From DASUPK01 sp963724665 (lineage in GTDB: Bacteria; Actinomycetota; Thermoleophilia; Solirubrobacterales; 70-9): 64,000 nt of DNA. The notes beneath the pieces are model-generated. The model had not been told where the DNA came from and made no database searches. It was given only the letters and a program-made list of their open reading frames with translations. Below, one piece after another: positions 8,846-16,801 of the stretch. Position 1 is the first letter of the stretch, and each line of letters begins with the position of its first letter. The translations under genes and the position numbers were made by a program. Where the stretch lies: positions 1-64,000 of the forward strand of contig CAVRVH010000004.1 in NCBI GenBank assembly GCA_963724665.1, given 5' to 3'.

Positions 8846-9613
8846 TCAGCGCCTCGGTTCCCAGCGGAAGAAGCGAACCGCGATGACGAGGCCGAACAGG
8901 CCCCACGCCGCGACCACCGCGAGATGGCCCCATTCGAACCCCGCCCCCGTCGTGTGTGGATCCCAGGTCGCGAACATCGCCTGGAAGAAGGGGCGAATGG
9001 GGAATACATCGGCGAAGCTGAGGATGCCATTCGGGAGCTCATCCTGCGGAATGAAGACACCTGACAGAAAGTAGAGCGGCAGGACGGTGGCGTTGGTTAC
9101 GGCGGGGGCGGCCTGCGCAGTCGGGATGGCGGCGGCAAGAGCGAAGCCGAGGCAGGAAAAGGAGAACGCACCGACCGCCAAGGTGACCAGCATCGCCGGC
9201 ATCGTGTGCGTCGGGATCGTCACGCCGTAGAGCAGCGCCCCGATCGCGCTGACCAGGACGACCATGATCACCGAGATGACCAGTGAGTTACCGACCCGTC
9301 CGGCGACGAAGGCGGCGGGCGGCAGCGGGGTGCCCCGGACCCGCTTGAGCTGGCCGGCCTCGCGTTCTGCCGGAAGGTTGGTGGCGAGCTTCACGGTGGT
9401 CGCGGAGACCACTGCGAGCGTGAGGATCGCAGGGATGTAGTAGGTCGCCCCCTTGACGTTCACATCCGAGATGTGGGTGTTCTTGAAGATCGTCGCCAAC
9501 AGGAAGAGGAAGAGCAGCGGCAGAAGGGCTGTGAAGAAGACCGCGGCGGGGTTGCGCCAGAAGACCTTCTGGTCGAAGCGGAATTGGTGCAGGAGGATCG
9601 CTGCGCCGCTCAT
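8846..9613 (-). CDS. ABC-2 type exporter permease (DrrB-like)
   Basis: Membrane subunit of an ABC-2 exporter with about six helices. The start is the ATG of 'MSGAAILLHQFRFDQKVFWR', which overlaps the stop of the ATPase gene by four bases (ATGA). The longer open frame upstream is only the antisense of that gene. The helices 'AAVFFTALLPLLFLFLLATI' and later 'TVLPLYFLSGVFIP' followed by 'P.RPFFQAMF' are typical of the DrrB/NodJ permease group. With the ATPase it probably exports a hydrophobic compound; the substrate is unknown. Confidence 0.9.
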   Translation of the reverse strand: MSGAAILLHQFRFDQKVFWRNPAAVFFTALLPLLFLFLLATIFKNTHISDVNVKGATYYIPAILTLAVVSATTVKLATNLPAEREAGQLKRVRGTPLPPAAFVAGRVGNSLVISVIMVVLVSAIGALLYGVTIPTHTMPAMLVTLAVGAFSFSCLGFALAAAIPTAQAAPAVTNATVLPLYFLSGVFIPQDELPNGILSFADVFPIRPFFQAMFATWDPHTTGAGFEWGHLAVVAAWGLFGLVIAVRFFRWEPRR

Positions 9614-10539
9614 TGTGTTGCCTCCGCGTTGTCCGAGTCCTCGGTGAGCTCGAGGTAGATGTCCTCCAGCGAGGGCGCGCCGACGGTCAACCCCGGCAGC
9701 CCGACGCCACGCTCCGCCGCCCAATTCGTGAGCTCGCGCAGCAGGGGAATCGGGTCCTCCGCGGTGAGCGAGACGGCGCCTGCGTCGATCCGCGCGCTCG
9801 TGCGCACTGCGAATGGCAGATCGGGCGCGCGGACCCCTGTTGGCAGCCGAAAGCTGATCTCCGTGCTCTCCTTACGGTCACCGCCGAGATCGTCCGGCGA
9901 GCCGCTGGCAACGATCCGGCCCGCCGAGATGATCGCCACGCGATCCGCCAGCGTCTGTGCCTCCTCCATGTAGTGCGTGGTGAGAAATACGGTCTTGCCG
10001 AGGTCACGGAGGCCGCCGATCACGTCCCATGCCTGGCGGCGGGCCGACGGATCGAAGCCGGTGGTCGGCTCGTCCAGGAAGAGGAGCTCTGGATCCCCGA
10101 TCAGTGCAAGGGCCACGTCGAGCCGTCGTTGCTGGCCACCGGAAAGCTTCGAAGTCCTGACGTTCGCCTTGTCGCCGAGGCCGACCAGGTCAACGGTCTC
10201 GTCGATGTTCCTCGGATGGGCGTAGTACCCGGCGTACTGCTCGACCGCCTCTCGCGGGGTGAGCTCCGGGACGAGCCGTGACTCCTGCAGCACGAAGCCG
10301 ACCCGGTTCTTCCACCGTCGGTTCGCGGTCTGCGGATCGATGCCGAGCACGCTCACCTCGCCCGCACTGCGAGGACGGTAGCCCTCGAGGATCTCGACGG
10401 TTGTGGTCTTGCCCGCGCCGTTGGGACCGAGGAAGGCGAAGATCTCGCCCTTTTCCACCTCGAGGTCGATGCCCTTGACGGCCTCCAAGTCCTCGTAGGA
10501 CTTGCGCAGCCCCTGCACGCTGATCACGGAGTCAGCCAT
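9610..10539 (-). CDS. ABC exporter ATPase (DrrA-like)
   Basis: ATP-binding subunit of 309 residues. Walker A 'FLGPNGAGKTTTVEILEG', signature 'LSGGQQRRLDVALAL', Walker B 'LLFLDEPTTGFDP' and switch His in 'VFLTTHYMEEAQTLADRVA' are all intact. The C-terminal extension of about 80 residues is the extra domain of the DrrA/CcmA group. It is first in a two-gene operon with the permease. In many Actinobacteria yvcK and whiA occupy the space between rapZ and gap; here this exporter pair and the VOC gene do. Confidence 0.93.
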   Translation of the reverse strand: MADSVISVQGLRKSYEDLEAVKGIDLEVEKGEIFAFLGPNGAGKTTTVEILEGYRPRSAGEVSVLGIDPQTANRRWKNRVGFVLQESRLVPELTPREAVEQYAGYYAHPRNIDETVDLVGLGDKANVRTSKLSGGQQRRLDVALALIGDPELLFLDEPTTGFDPSARRQAWDVIGGLRDLGKTVFLTTHYMEEAQTLADRVAIISAGRIVASGSPDDLGGDRKESTEISFRLPTGVRAPDLPFAVRTSARIDAGAVSLTAEDPIPLLRELTNWAAERGVGLPGLTVGAPSLEDIYLELTEDSDNAEATQ

Positions 10540-10590
10540 CAGCGGGATGTTATGGACGTAATTCGAGGGCGCTCCGCCAGGAGCGACCCG

Positions 10591-11529
10591 TCATGGGCTG
10601 GCCGCGGGGCGCGGCTCGAGCTCCACGTCGCGGTGCACCAGGCGCAGCTTGACGTCGTCCCGCCTGCCCAGCTCGCGGGCGATGCGATCCGCGACGGTCA
10701 CCGAGCGGTGGCGGCCGCCCGTGCAGCCGACCGCGATCGTCAGGTGCTGCTTGCCCTCGGCGACGTAGGCGGGCAGCAGGAAGTCGAGCAGGGGCATCAG
10801 GCGGCCGTAGAACTCGCCGGCCTGCGTGCCGGACTCGACGTACTCGCGCACCGACTCATCCAGCCCGGTGAGCGGTCGCAATTCGTCGAGGTAGTGCGGG
10901 TTGGGCAGGAAGCGCACGTCGAGGGTCAGGTCGGCGTCCGAAGGCGGGCCGTTCTTGAAACCGAAGGTGAGGATGGTGAGGGCGAGCTGGTTCTCCTGGG
11001 CGTCCCGGCCGATCAGCTCGGTCGCGATGCGACGGCGCAGGGCCCCGCCTGTGAGAGAGGTCGTGTCGATGACCACATCGGCCCTCTCGCGCAGCGGAGC
11101 GAGCAGGTCACGCTCCTCGCGGATCCCGTCGACGATGCGGCCACTTCGCGCCAGCGGATGGCGGCGGCGGGTCTCCTTGTAGCGGTGGAGCAGGGCATCC
11201 TCGTCCGCCTCGAGGAAGACGACCTTGAGGTCGAGACCGCCGGCCGCCAGCTCCTCCAGGACGGCCTGCAGGTCCTCGAAGTACTCGCCGCCCCGGACAT
11301 CCGTGACCACCGCGGCCTTCTGCACTCCGCTGCCCTCGTGCCGGAAGAGCTCGCCCAGGCCGCCGATCATCTTCGGCGGCAGGTTGTCGACACAGAAGTA
11401 GCCGCCGTCCTCGAAGGCGGCGATCGCCTCCGACTTGCCGGCGCCCGAATACCCGGTGATCACCACGAGTTCGACCCGCTTGTCACTGGGCGCGGCGCCG
11501 TCCCCATTGATAGTGGCGTCCTTTGCCAT
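10591..11529 (-). CDS. rapZ: RNase adapter / nucleotide-binding protein RapZ (YvcJ)
   Basis: P-loop protein of 312 residues. Walker A is 'VVITGYSGAGKSEAIAAFED', followed by 'YFCVDNLPPKMIGGL'. The C-terminal domain has 'TFGFKNGPPSDADLTLDVRF' and 'AVGCTGGRHRSVTVADRIA'. In E. coli RapZ binds a sugar-phosphate precursor and controls the sRNA GlmZ; in Gram-positives the role is less clear. Its ATG overlaps the uvrC stop (TGATG), the common actinobacterial order uvrC-rapZ. Confidence 0.95.
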   Translation of the reverse strand: MAKDATINGDGAAPSDKRVELVVITGYSGAGKSEAIAAFEDGGYFCVDNLPPKMIGGLGELFRHEGSGVQKAAVVTDVRGGEYFEDLQAVLEELAAGGLDLKVVFLEADEDALLHRYKETRRRHPLARSGRIVDGIREERDLLAPLRERADVVIDTTSLTGGALRRRIATELIGRDAQENQLALTILTFGFKNGPPSDADLTLDVRFLPNPHYLDELRPLTGLDESVREYVESGTQAGEFYGRLMPLLDFLLPAYVAEGKQHLTIAVGCTGGRHRSVTVADRIARELGRRDDVKLRLVHRDVELEPRPAASP

Positions 11530-13442
11530 CAGCCCGCTCTGTGGAGTTGCCTGTGGATCTCGCGAGCGAGCTTACCGGGCACCCCGGGCACCGCTTCGAG
11601 CTCCTCGCGGCTGGCTGTGAGCAGTCGGTCGGGCGAGCCGAAATGGCGGAGCAGAGCGCGCTTCCGCGCCGGGCCGACCCCACGAATACCGTCGAGTGCC
11701 GATGCGGTCATCGCCTTGTCCCGGCGCCCTCGGTGGTGGGTGATCGCGAACCGGTGGGCCTCGTCGCGGACGCGTTGCAGGATGCGAAGGGCATCCGAGC
11801 CCTTCTCGAGCAGGATCGGCGCCGACCGGTCCGGCACGAAGACCTCCTCGATCCGCTTCGCCAGGCTGACCACCGCAACGCCACGCTCGGTGAACGGCTC
11901 GAGCGTCTTCATTCCGGCCGAGAGCTGGCCCTTGCCGCCGTCGATCACGATCAGGTCCGGGAGCGCGGCGAAGCTCGCATCGCGATCGGAATCGTACGGC
12001 GAGATGTCGGCCTGCTGCATGTAGCGGCCGAGTCGCCGGCTCAGCACTTCGGACATCGAGGCGAAGTCGTCGGGCCCCTGGCCGTTGGTCCTCTCGTCCC
12101 CCCGGATGTTGAACTTGCGGTAGTCGGACTTCTTCGGCGCTCCGCCCTCGAAGACCACCATCGACGCCACCGTGTGCGTCTCGCCGAGGTTCGATATGTC
12201 GAAGCCCTCGATCCGGACCGGCACCCGCTCCAGCCCGAGCGCCTCCTGCAGCGATGACAGGGTCTCCACCCGCTGCTGGCGGCGATGCTCCCGGCGCAGC
12301 TTGTCCTGGGCCAGCGCGAGCTTCGCGTTCTTCTCGGCCAGCTCTCGCAAGCGGCGCAGGTCGCCCCGCGAGGCGACACGTACCTCGACCTGCGAGTCGC
12401 GCTGGCTGCTGAGCGCCTCGGCGAGCACGCCGGTGCGGTCCTTCAGCTCGGGTCCCACGATCACCCTGCCGGGAACCGCCGGCGCCGCGCCGTAGTACTG
12501 GAGCATGAAGGTCTCGGCGACCTCGCCCGGGTCGCGGTCGTCTCCCCCGGCCTCGTCCTCACCGGCCAGGTAGAAGCCCTGGCGCTCGGCGAGCACGCCG
12601 TCGCGCACCTGGAAGACCTGCGCGTTCGCGTCGCTCCCCTCCACCGCCACCGCGATCAGGTCCGCGCTTCCGAGCGAGCCGCCCGCGACCTGCTGGCGCT
12701 CCATCATCGAGCGCACCGCGTTGAGGCGATCGCGGAAGAGCACCGCCCGCTCGAAGTCCTGGGCCTCCGAGGCCTCCTCCATCTTCGCCTCGAGGTCGCC
12801 GGCGATCTCCTTGTAGCGACCGGAGAGAAAGCCGACGATGCGGTCGATGTTGCCCCGGTACTCCTCCTTGTCGATGTAGCCGACGCAGGGCGCCTGGCAG
12901 CGCTTGATGTAGTAGTCGAGGCAGGGCACCCCCGAGCGCCGGCCGGGCTCCGGCCCCTCGCAGGTCCGGTACTGGAAGAGCTTTCCGAGCAGGTCAAGCG
13001 TCTCGCGCACCCGCTTGGCGCTCGAGAACGGGCCGAAATACGCGCGGTTGGGTCGGTGCCGCTCGCGGGTGAAGTAGACGCGCGGGAACTCCTCGTCGAG
13101 GCTGACGCCGACATACGGATAGGACTTGTCGTCCCGCAGCCGGATGTTGAAGCGCGGCCGGTATCGCTTGATGAACGCCTGCTCGGCGAGTAGCGCCTCG
13201 GGCTCGTTCTCGGTGACCAGGAACTCGATCGAGTCCGTGCGGTCGATCAGCTCCGCGGTTCCGCCCATGCCCGAGCCGCGGCCACCGCCCTTCCCGGCGA
13301 AGTGCGACGCGACCCGCTTGCGGATCGAGTTGGCCTTGCCCACGTAGAGAGCCTCCCCCGCCCGATTGCGGAAGACGTAGACGCCGGGAGCGTCGGGTAG
13401 CTCCCGCCGCTGATCGGCCAACTTCTGGCTGCTCTTGGGCAC
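11529..13442 (-). CDS. uvrC: Excinuclease ABC subunit C
   Basis: Makes both incisions in nucleotide excision repair. Order: GIY-YIG nuclease ('DAPGVYVFRNRAGEALYVGK', residues about 17-100), Cys-rich region ('CEGPEPGRRSGVPCLDYYIK'), UVR motif (about 215-250), RNase-H-like nuclease ('LIVIDGGKGQLSAG') and tandem helix-hairpin-helix ('GIRGVGPARKRALLRHFGS'). I start it at the GTG at 13440-13442 ('VPKSSQKLADQ'), giving 637 residues. The open frame runs on to 13823, but that part only mirrors the divergent hydratase gene. Confidence 0.95.
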   Translation of the reverse strand: MPKSSQKLADQRRELPDAPGVYVFRNRAGEALYVGKANSIRKRVASHFAGKGGGRGSGMGGTAELIDRTDSIEFLVTENEPEALLAEQAFIKRYRPRFNIRLRDDKSYPYVGVSLDEEFPRVYFTRERHRPNRAYFGPFSSAKRVRETLDLLGKLFQYRTCEGPEPGRRSGVPCLDYYIKRCQAPCVGYIDKEEYRGNIDRIVGFLSGRYKEIAGDLEAKMEEASEAQDFERAVLFRDRLNAVRSMMERQQVAGGSLGSADLIAVAVEGSDANAQVFQVRDGVLAERQGFYLAGEDEAGGDDRDPGEVAETFMLQYYGAAPAVPGRVIVGPELKDRTGVLAEALSSQRDSQVEVRVASRGDLRRLRELAEKNAKLALAQDKLRREHRRQQRVETLSSLQEALGLERVPVRIEGFDISNLGETHTVASMVVFEGGAPKKSDYRKFNIRGDERTNGQGPDDFASMSEVLSRRLGRYMQQADISPYDSDRDASFAALPDLIVIDGGKGQLSAGMKTLEPFTERGVAVVSLAKRIEEVFVPDRSAPILLEKGSDALRILQRVRDEAHRFAITHHRGRRDKAMTASALDGIRGVGPARKRALLRHFGSPDRLLTASREELEAVPGVPGKLAREIHRQLHRAG

Positions 13443-13487
13443 AAGTAGAAGGGTAGGCTCCGCGTCACCCCGCCTTAGGAGGCTTTG

Positions 13488-14345
13488 ATGGCAGAGACCG
13501 CAGAGACCGCAGAGACCGAAGTTCCGTTGCTGACCAGCGATCCCCCCGAGCTCGAAACGTTGGAGCTCGAGGTCGACGGGCAGGTCGGCACATTGACGCT
13601 CAACCGGCCGGACGCGCTCAACGCGATGAGCCCCGAGCTGATCGGCGAGCTCACCACAGCGGCCGCCTGGCTCGCGGATCGCGCCCCGATTCGAGCGCTG
13701 ATCATCACCGGCGCCGGGCGCGCCTTCTGCTCCGGCGGAGACGTCAACTGGTTCAAGCGGGGCGTCACCGACGAGACGGTCGACCTGCCCTCCGAGGTCC
13801 GGCGCGGCGCCGAGGCGCTCCACAACGCCATCGTCGACATCCGCCGCATCCCCTATCCCGTGATCGCGGCCATCAACGGCCCGGCGGCGGGCGCGGGCAT
13901 GTCGCTGGCACTTTCAGCCGATATCCGCATCGCCTCAGAGGATGCATTCCTCGCGATCGCCTACGGCCGCATCGGCGCGGCTCCCGACGGGGGGATGACC
14001 TACTTCCTGCCTCGCGTGGTCGGCCCGGCCAAGGCACTCGAGCTGGCGCTGAATGACCCGAACCTCGACGCCAAGGCGGCGCTCGAGGCCGGCCTCGTCA
14101 CGGAGGTCGTCCCGGCCGACCAGCTGCTCGAACGCACCAGGGAGAAGGCCGAGAAGCTGGCCGCCAAGGCGCCGTACTACGTCCGCATGACCAAGCGCCT
14201 CCTGCACGAGTCGATCGAGCACTCGATCAACGATCACCTGCAGCTCGAGCGGCACGGGATCGCGGACTCCATGGGCACGAACGACCTGCGTCGCGGCGTC
14301 ACGGCCTTCTTTGCGGGCGACACGCCGACGTTCGAGGGCGACTGA
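13488..14345 (+). CDS. Enoyl-CoA hydratase/isomerase family protein
   Basis: Crotonase-fold protein of 285 residues. 'GAGRAFCSGGDVNWFKRG' holds the first oxyanion-hole residue; 'AAINGPAAGAGMSLALSADI' and 'GAAPDGGMTYFLPRVVG' are the second. In the second catalytic region Asp stands near the usual Glu position. The ATG follows a strong TAGGAGG site at 13476-13482. Codons 2-10 come from three copies of a 9-base repeat and encode AETAETAET. Likely role: a step of acyl-CoA degradation. Confidence 0.92.
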   Translation: MAETAETAETEVPLLTSDPPELETLELEVDGQVGTLTLNRPDALNAMSPELIGELTTAAAWLADRAPIRALIITGAGRAFCSGGDVNWFKRGVTDETVDLPSEVRRGAEALHNAIVDIRRIPYPVIAAINGPAAGAGMSLALSADIRIASEDAFLAIAYGRIGAAPDGGMTYFLPRVVGPAKALELALNDPNLDAKAALEAGLVTEVVPADQLLERTREKAEKLAAKAPYYVRMTKRLLHESIEHSINDHLQLERHGIADSMGTNDLRRGVTAFFAGDTPTFEGD

Positions 14346-14415
14346 CGCCAATCCAAACCTTTTCGCGGCCCGTAATAGAGTGGGCCAACCTGGCGACGAG
14401 AGAAAGGGTGTTCGG

Positions 14416-14858
14416 ATGAAGAGAGCTTCAGCAGTGCTGGCCGTTGCGGCGCTGGCGGTTGTGGGCCTGGCGGCCTGCGGCAGCAGCAGCAGCAGCACGA
14501 CAACTCCACGACCGCTGCCTCGACCCCCGCTTCGACAACCCCGGCCGCAGGCGGAGGCGGTGCGGGCGGCGCTTCGACCGTCGACATCTCGACGCCGGGT
14601 GGCAGCACCCTGGCCTACGACCAGAAGGACGTCAGCGCAAAGGCCGGCAGCGTGACGATCAACTTCGACAACAAGGAAGCGCTCCAGCACGACGTGGCCG
14701 TCGCCGACTCCTCGGGCAAGATCCTGGGTCAGACCGACCTGGTCTCGTCCGGCACCGCCAACGCGACGGTGGACCTGCAGCCCGGGACGTACACCTTCTA
14801 CTGCACGGTTCCCGGTCACAGAGAAGCCGGCATGGAGGGAACACTGACCGTTAAGTAG
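14416..14858 (+). CDS. Cupredoxin (plastocyanin-like) lipoprotein, frameshifted
   Basis: Secreted blue-copper-type protein. It starts 'MKRASAVLAVAALAVVGLAA' with lipobox LAAC, then a Ser/Thr/Gly-rich linker and a cupredoxin domain. The frame slips by one missing base around 14490-14506; afterwards it reads 'STVDISTPGGSTLAYDQKD' and 'VTINFDNKEALQHDVAVADS'. The C-terminus 'YTFYCTVPGHREAGMEGTL' carries Cys, His and Met copper ligands, and the His in 'LQHDV' is the fourth. All type-1 ligands are therefore present. Likely an electron carrier anchored on the outer face of the membrane. Confidence 0.82.
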
Positions 14859-14878
14859 CGCGGGACCAGCCGCATGGC

Positions 14879-14952
14879 GCGCGGGTCCTGTCGCGGAATC
14901 TCACCGGGGATCGAGGCATCTCACCCCGGCTGAGATTCCGCGCCACCCGCGC
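14879..14952. terminator. Long stepped hairpin between convergent genes
   Basis: Three nested arms pair across this segment: GCGCGGGT (14879-14886) with ACCCGCGC (14945-14952), CGCGGAATCTCA (14892-14903) with TGAGATTCCGCG (14931-14942), and CCGGGG (14904-14909) with CCCCGG (14924-14929). It lies between the cupredoxin and MaoC genes, which converge, so a two-way terminator is likely. There is no U-run, and the length and perfection are unusual. Confidence 0.55.
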
Positions 14953-14971
14953 GAGATGCGTTCCCGCTGAG

Positions 14972-15439
14972 CTACTCGGGCAGAGCGCGGCCGACTGAGT
15001 CGGCCACGCAGGCGGGCTTCTCTGAGCCTTCTACTTCCACGGTGAAGCGCGTTACGACCTGGAACCAGCCGCCGCCGACCTCCTCGACCTCGACGACCTC
15101 GGCGGTGGTTCGGACCTTGGACCCTGATGGAACCGGCGCTGGAAAGCGGACCTTGTTCCAGCCGTAGTTGACTCCGAGCTTGAACCCGGTCGACTGCATG
15201 AGCTCGAGACGCATTCCGTCGATCAGCGACAGCGTCAGGTTGCCGTGGGCCACGGTGGTGCCGAACGGGCTCTCCTTCTTCGCCCGTTCCACATCGGTGT
15301 GGATCCACTGGTGGTCACCGGTCAGGTCCGCGAAGGTGTCGATGTCCTCCTGCGTGACCTCGCGCCACTCGCTGGGGCCGATCTCCTTCCCCTGCAGGGC
15401 CTTCAGCCCCTCGATGCCCTGGACCTCAACTGTCGACAT
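14972..15439 (-). CDS. MaoC-like acyl-CoA dehydratase
   Basis: Hot-dog-fold hydratase of 155 residues, starting at the second Met ('MSTVEVQGIEGLKAL'). The hydratase-2 motif is seen as 'DIDTFADLTGDHQWIHTDVE', with the catalytic Asp and His, and 'AHGNLTLSLIDGM'. Such enzymes hydrate short enoyl-CoA esters in fatty-acid or PHA metabolism. It is monocistronic and divergent from the ABC binding-protein gene 60 bases away. Confidence 0.9.
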   Translation of the reverse strand: MSTVEVQGIEGLKALQGKEIGPSEWREVTQEDIDTFADLTGDHQWIHTDVERAKKESPFGTTVAHGNLTLSLIDGMRLELMQSTGFKLGVNYGWNKVRFPAPVPSGSKVRTTAEVVEVEEVGGGWFQVVTRFTVEVEGSEKPACVADSVGRALPE

Positions 15440-15499
15440 GCCGCGCACCCTACCGTTAGCTCAGCGGCTATGAATAGGAGCCTGAGAGGGAAGGTCGAC

Positions 15500-16801
15500 A
15501 TGGTTCGGGCAGCGACCGCAACGGCCGGCCTGTTGCTCGCGGTCGGTCTCACCGCCTGCGGCGGGGGCGGTGGCGGCAGCGGGCCAGGCTCGAAGCAGCT
15601 CAACCTGGTGATCGGAAACTCGCTGCCTCTCAGCGGCAGCTCCAAGGCCCTCGGGGACTCGGGCCAGAAGGCGTCGGATCTCGCCGTCGACCAGATCAAG
15701 CAGGCGATCGACGCAGCGGGCGCCGAGCACACGGTCCGTACGGTCTCCGAGGACCAGGGGAACGACCCCATCACCGCAGCTGAATCGGCGAAGAGGCTCG
15801 TCGACGACGACAAGGCCAGCTGCCTGACCGGCCCGTGGTCATCCGAGGCCATTGCCCAGACGGCTCAGGACGTCGTCATCCCCTCAAAGGTCCTGGAGGT
15901 CGCGCCCGTGCCGACTGGCCAGGATGTCGCGGACCTGAGTGACCACGACCTGGTCGACAGCACGGCCCTCCCCGAGTCGGCGGAAGGCTCGGCGCTCTCC
16001 AAGGCGATCGACCAGGACCTGGGCGGAGCGCAGGGTCACAGCGTCAACGTCGCGGCGAGCAACGACACCTACGGCAGCACGCTGAGCCAGGACTTCATCC
16101 AGGACTGGCAGGGCAATGACGGGACCCTCAGCGGGCGGATCGAGCTTGCGCCGCTGTCCCTGGACACTTCCTCCGCCTTCTCGGAGGAAGCCCAGCAGAT
16201 CACCACGGGCAGCCCCGACGCCGTGCTGATGATCGACGACCTCAACGGCTTCACGCAGCTGGCGCCCGCACTCTCCTCCACCTTCTCTTGGGACCCGAAC
16301 ATCGCCTGGGGCAGCGACCGGCTCGTCTCTCCCGGCCTGCCCGACCAGGTCGGGCCGGGATCGATCGACGGGATGCGCGCCCTGGCGCCCGGGATCCCAC
16401 GGGGCGAGGCGGCGTCGACCGCGTTCGTCAACGACTTCAAGTCCGCCGACCCGCGCACCGTCAAGCAGGCCCCGTACGCCGCGCAGGAGTTCGACGCAAC
16501 GGTGCTCTGCTATCTCGCCGCGGTCGCGGCCGGCTCGACGGACGGGCAGCAGATGGCCGATCACCTGATCGACATCACCGCTCCCGGCGGAGACGAATTC
16601 ACCTGGCAGCAGCTCCCCGAGGCGATCAAGGCGCTGGAGGACGGCAAGGACATCAACTACACGGGCGCCTCGGGCCCGATCGACATGGACGTCCACGGCG
16701 ACCCGACCGCCGGCGTGTTCGACATCTATCGGTACAGCTCGAACGGCCTCGAGGTCGTCGGCGAGGTCTCGGTCGAGAAGCCCAACCCCGCCACGCTGTA
16801 G
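15500..16801 (+). CDS. ABC transporter substrate-binding lipoprotein (PBP type 1)
   Basis: Lipoprotein of about 433 residues related to branched-chain amino-acid binding proteins (Peripla_BP_6). The ATG at 15500 follows AGAGGGAAGG and gives 'MVRAATATAGLLLAVGLTAC', a signal peptide with lipobox LTAC. An upstream ATG at 15470 is possible but weaker. The first lobe reads 'LVIGNSLPLSGSSKALGDSG' and later 'VNVAASNDTYGSTLSQDF'. No permease or ATPase is adjacent, so it is an orphan binding protein here. The ligand is unknown. Confidence 0.87.
   Translation: MVRAATATAGLLLAVGLTACGGGGGGSGPGSKQLNLVIGNSLPLSGSSKALGDSGQKASDLAVDQIKQAIDAAGAEHTVRTVSEDQGNDPITAAESAKRLVDDDKASCLTGPWSSEAIAQTAQDVVIPSKVLEVAPVPTGQDVADLSDHDLVDSTALPESAEGSALSKAIDQDLGGAQGHSVNVAASNDTYGSTLSQDFIQDWQGNDGTLSGRIELAPLSLDTSSAFSEEAQQITTGSPDAVLMIDDLNGFTQLAPALSSTFSWDPNIAWGSDRLVSPGLPDQVGPGSIDGMRALAPGIPRGEAASTAFVNDFKSADPRTVKQAPYAAQEFDATVLCYLAAVAAGSTDGQQMADHLIDITAPGGDEFTWQQLPEAIKALEDGKDINYTGASGPIDMDVHGDPTAGVFDIYRYSSNGLEVVGEVSVEKPNPATL

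Noticed and set aside
13443..13823. N-terminal extension of uvrC
   Set aside because: It only mirrors the divergent enoyl-CoA hydratase gene; UvrC homology starts after 13442.
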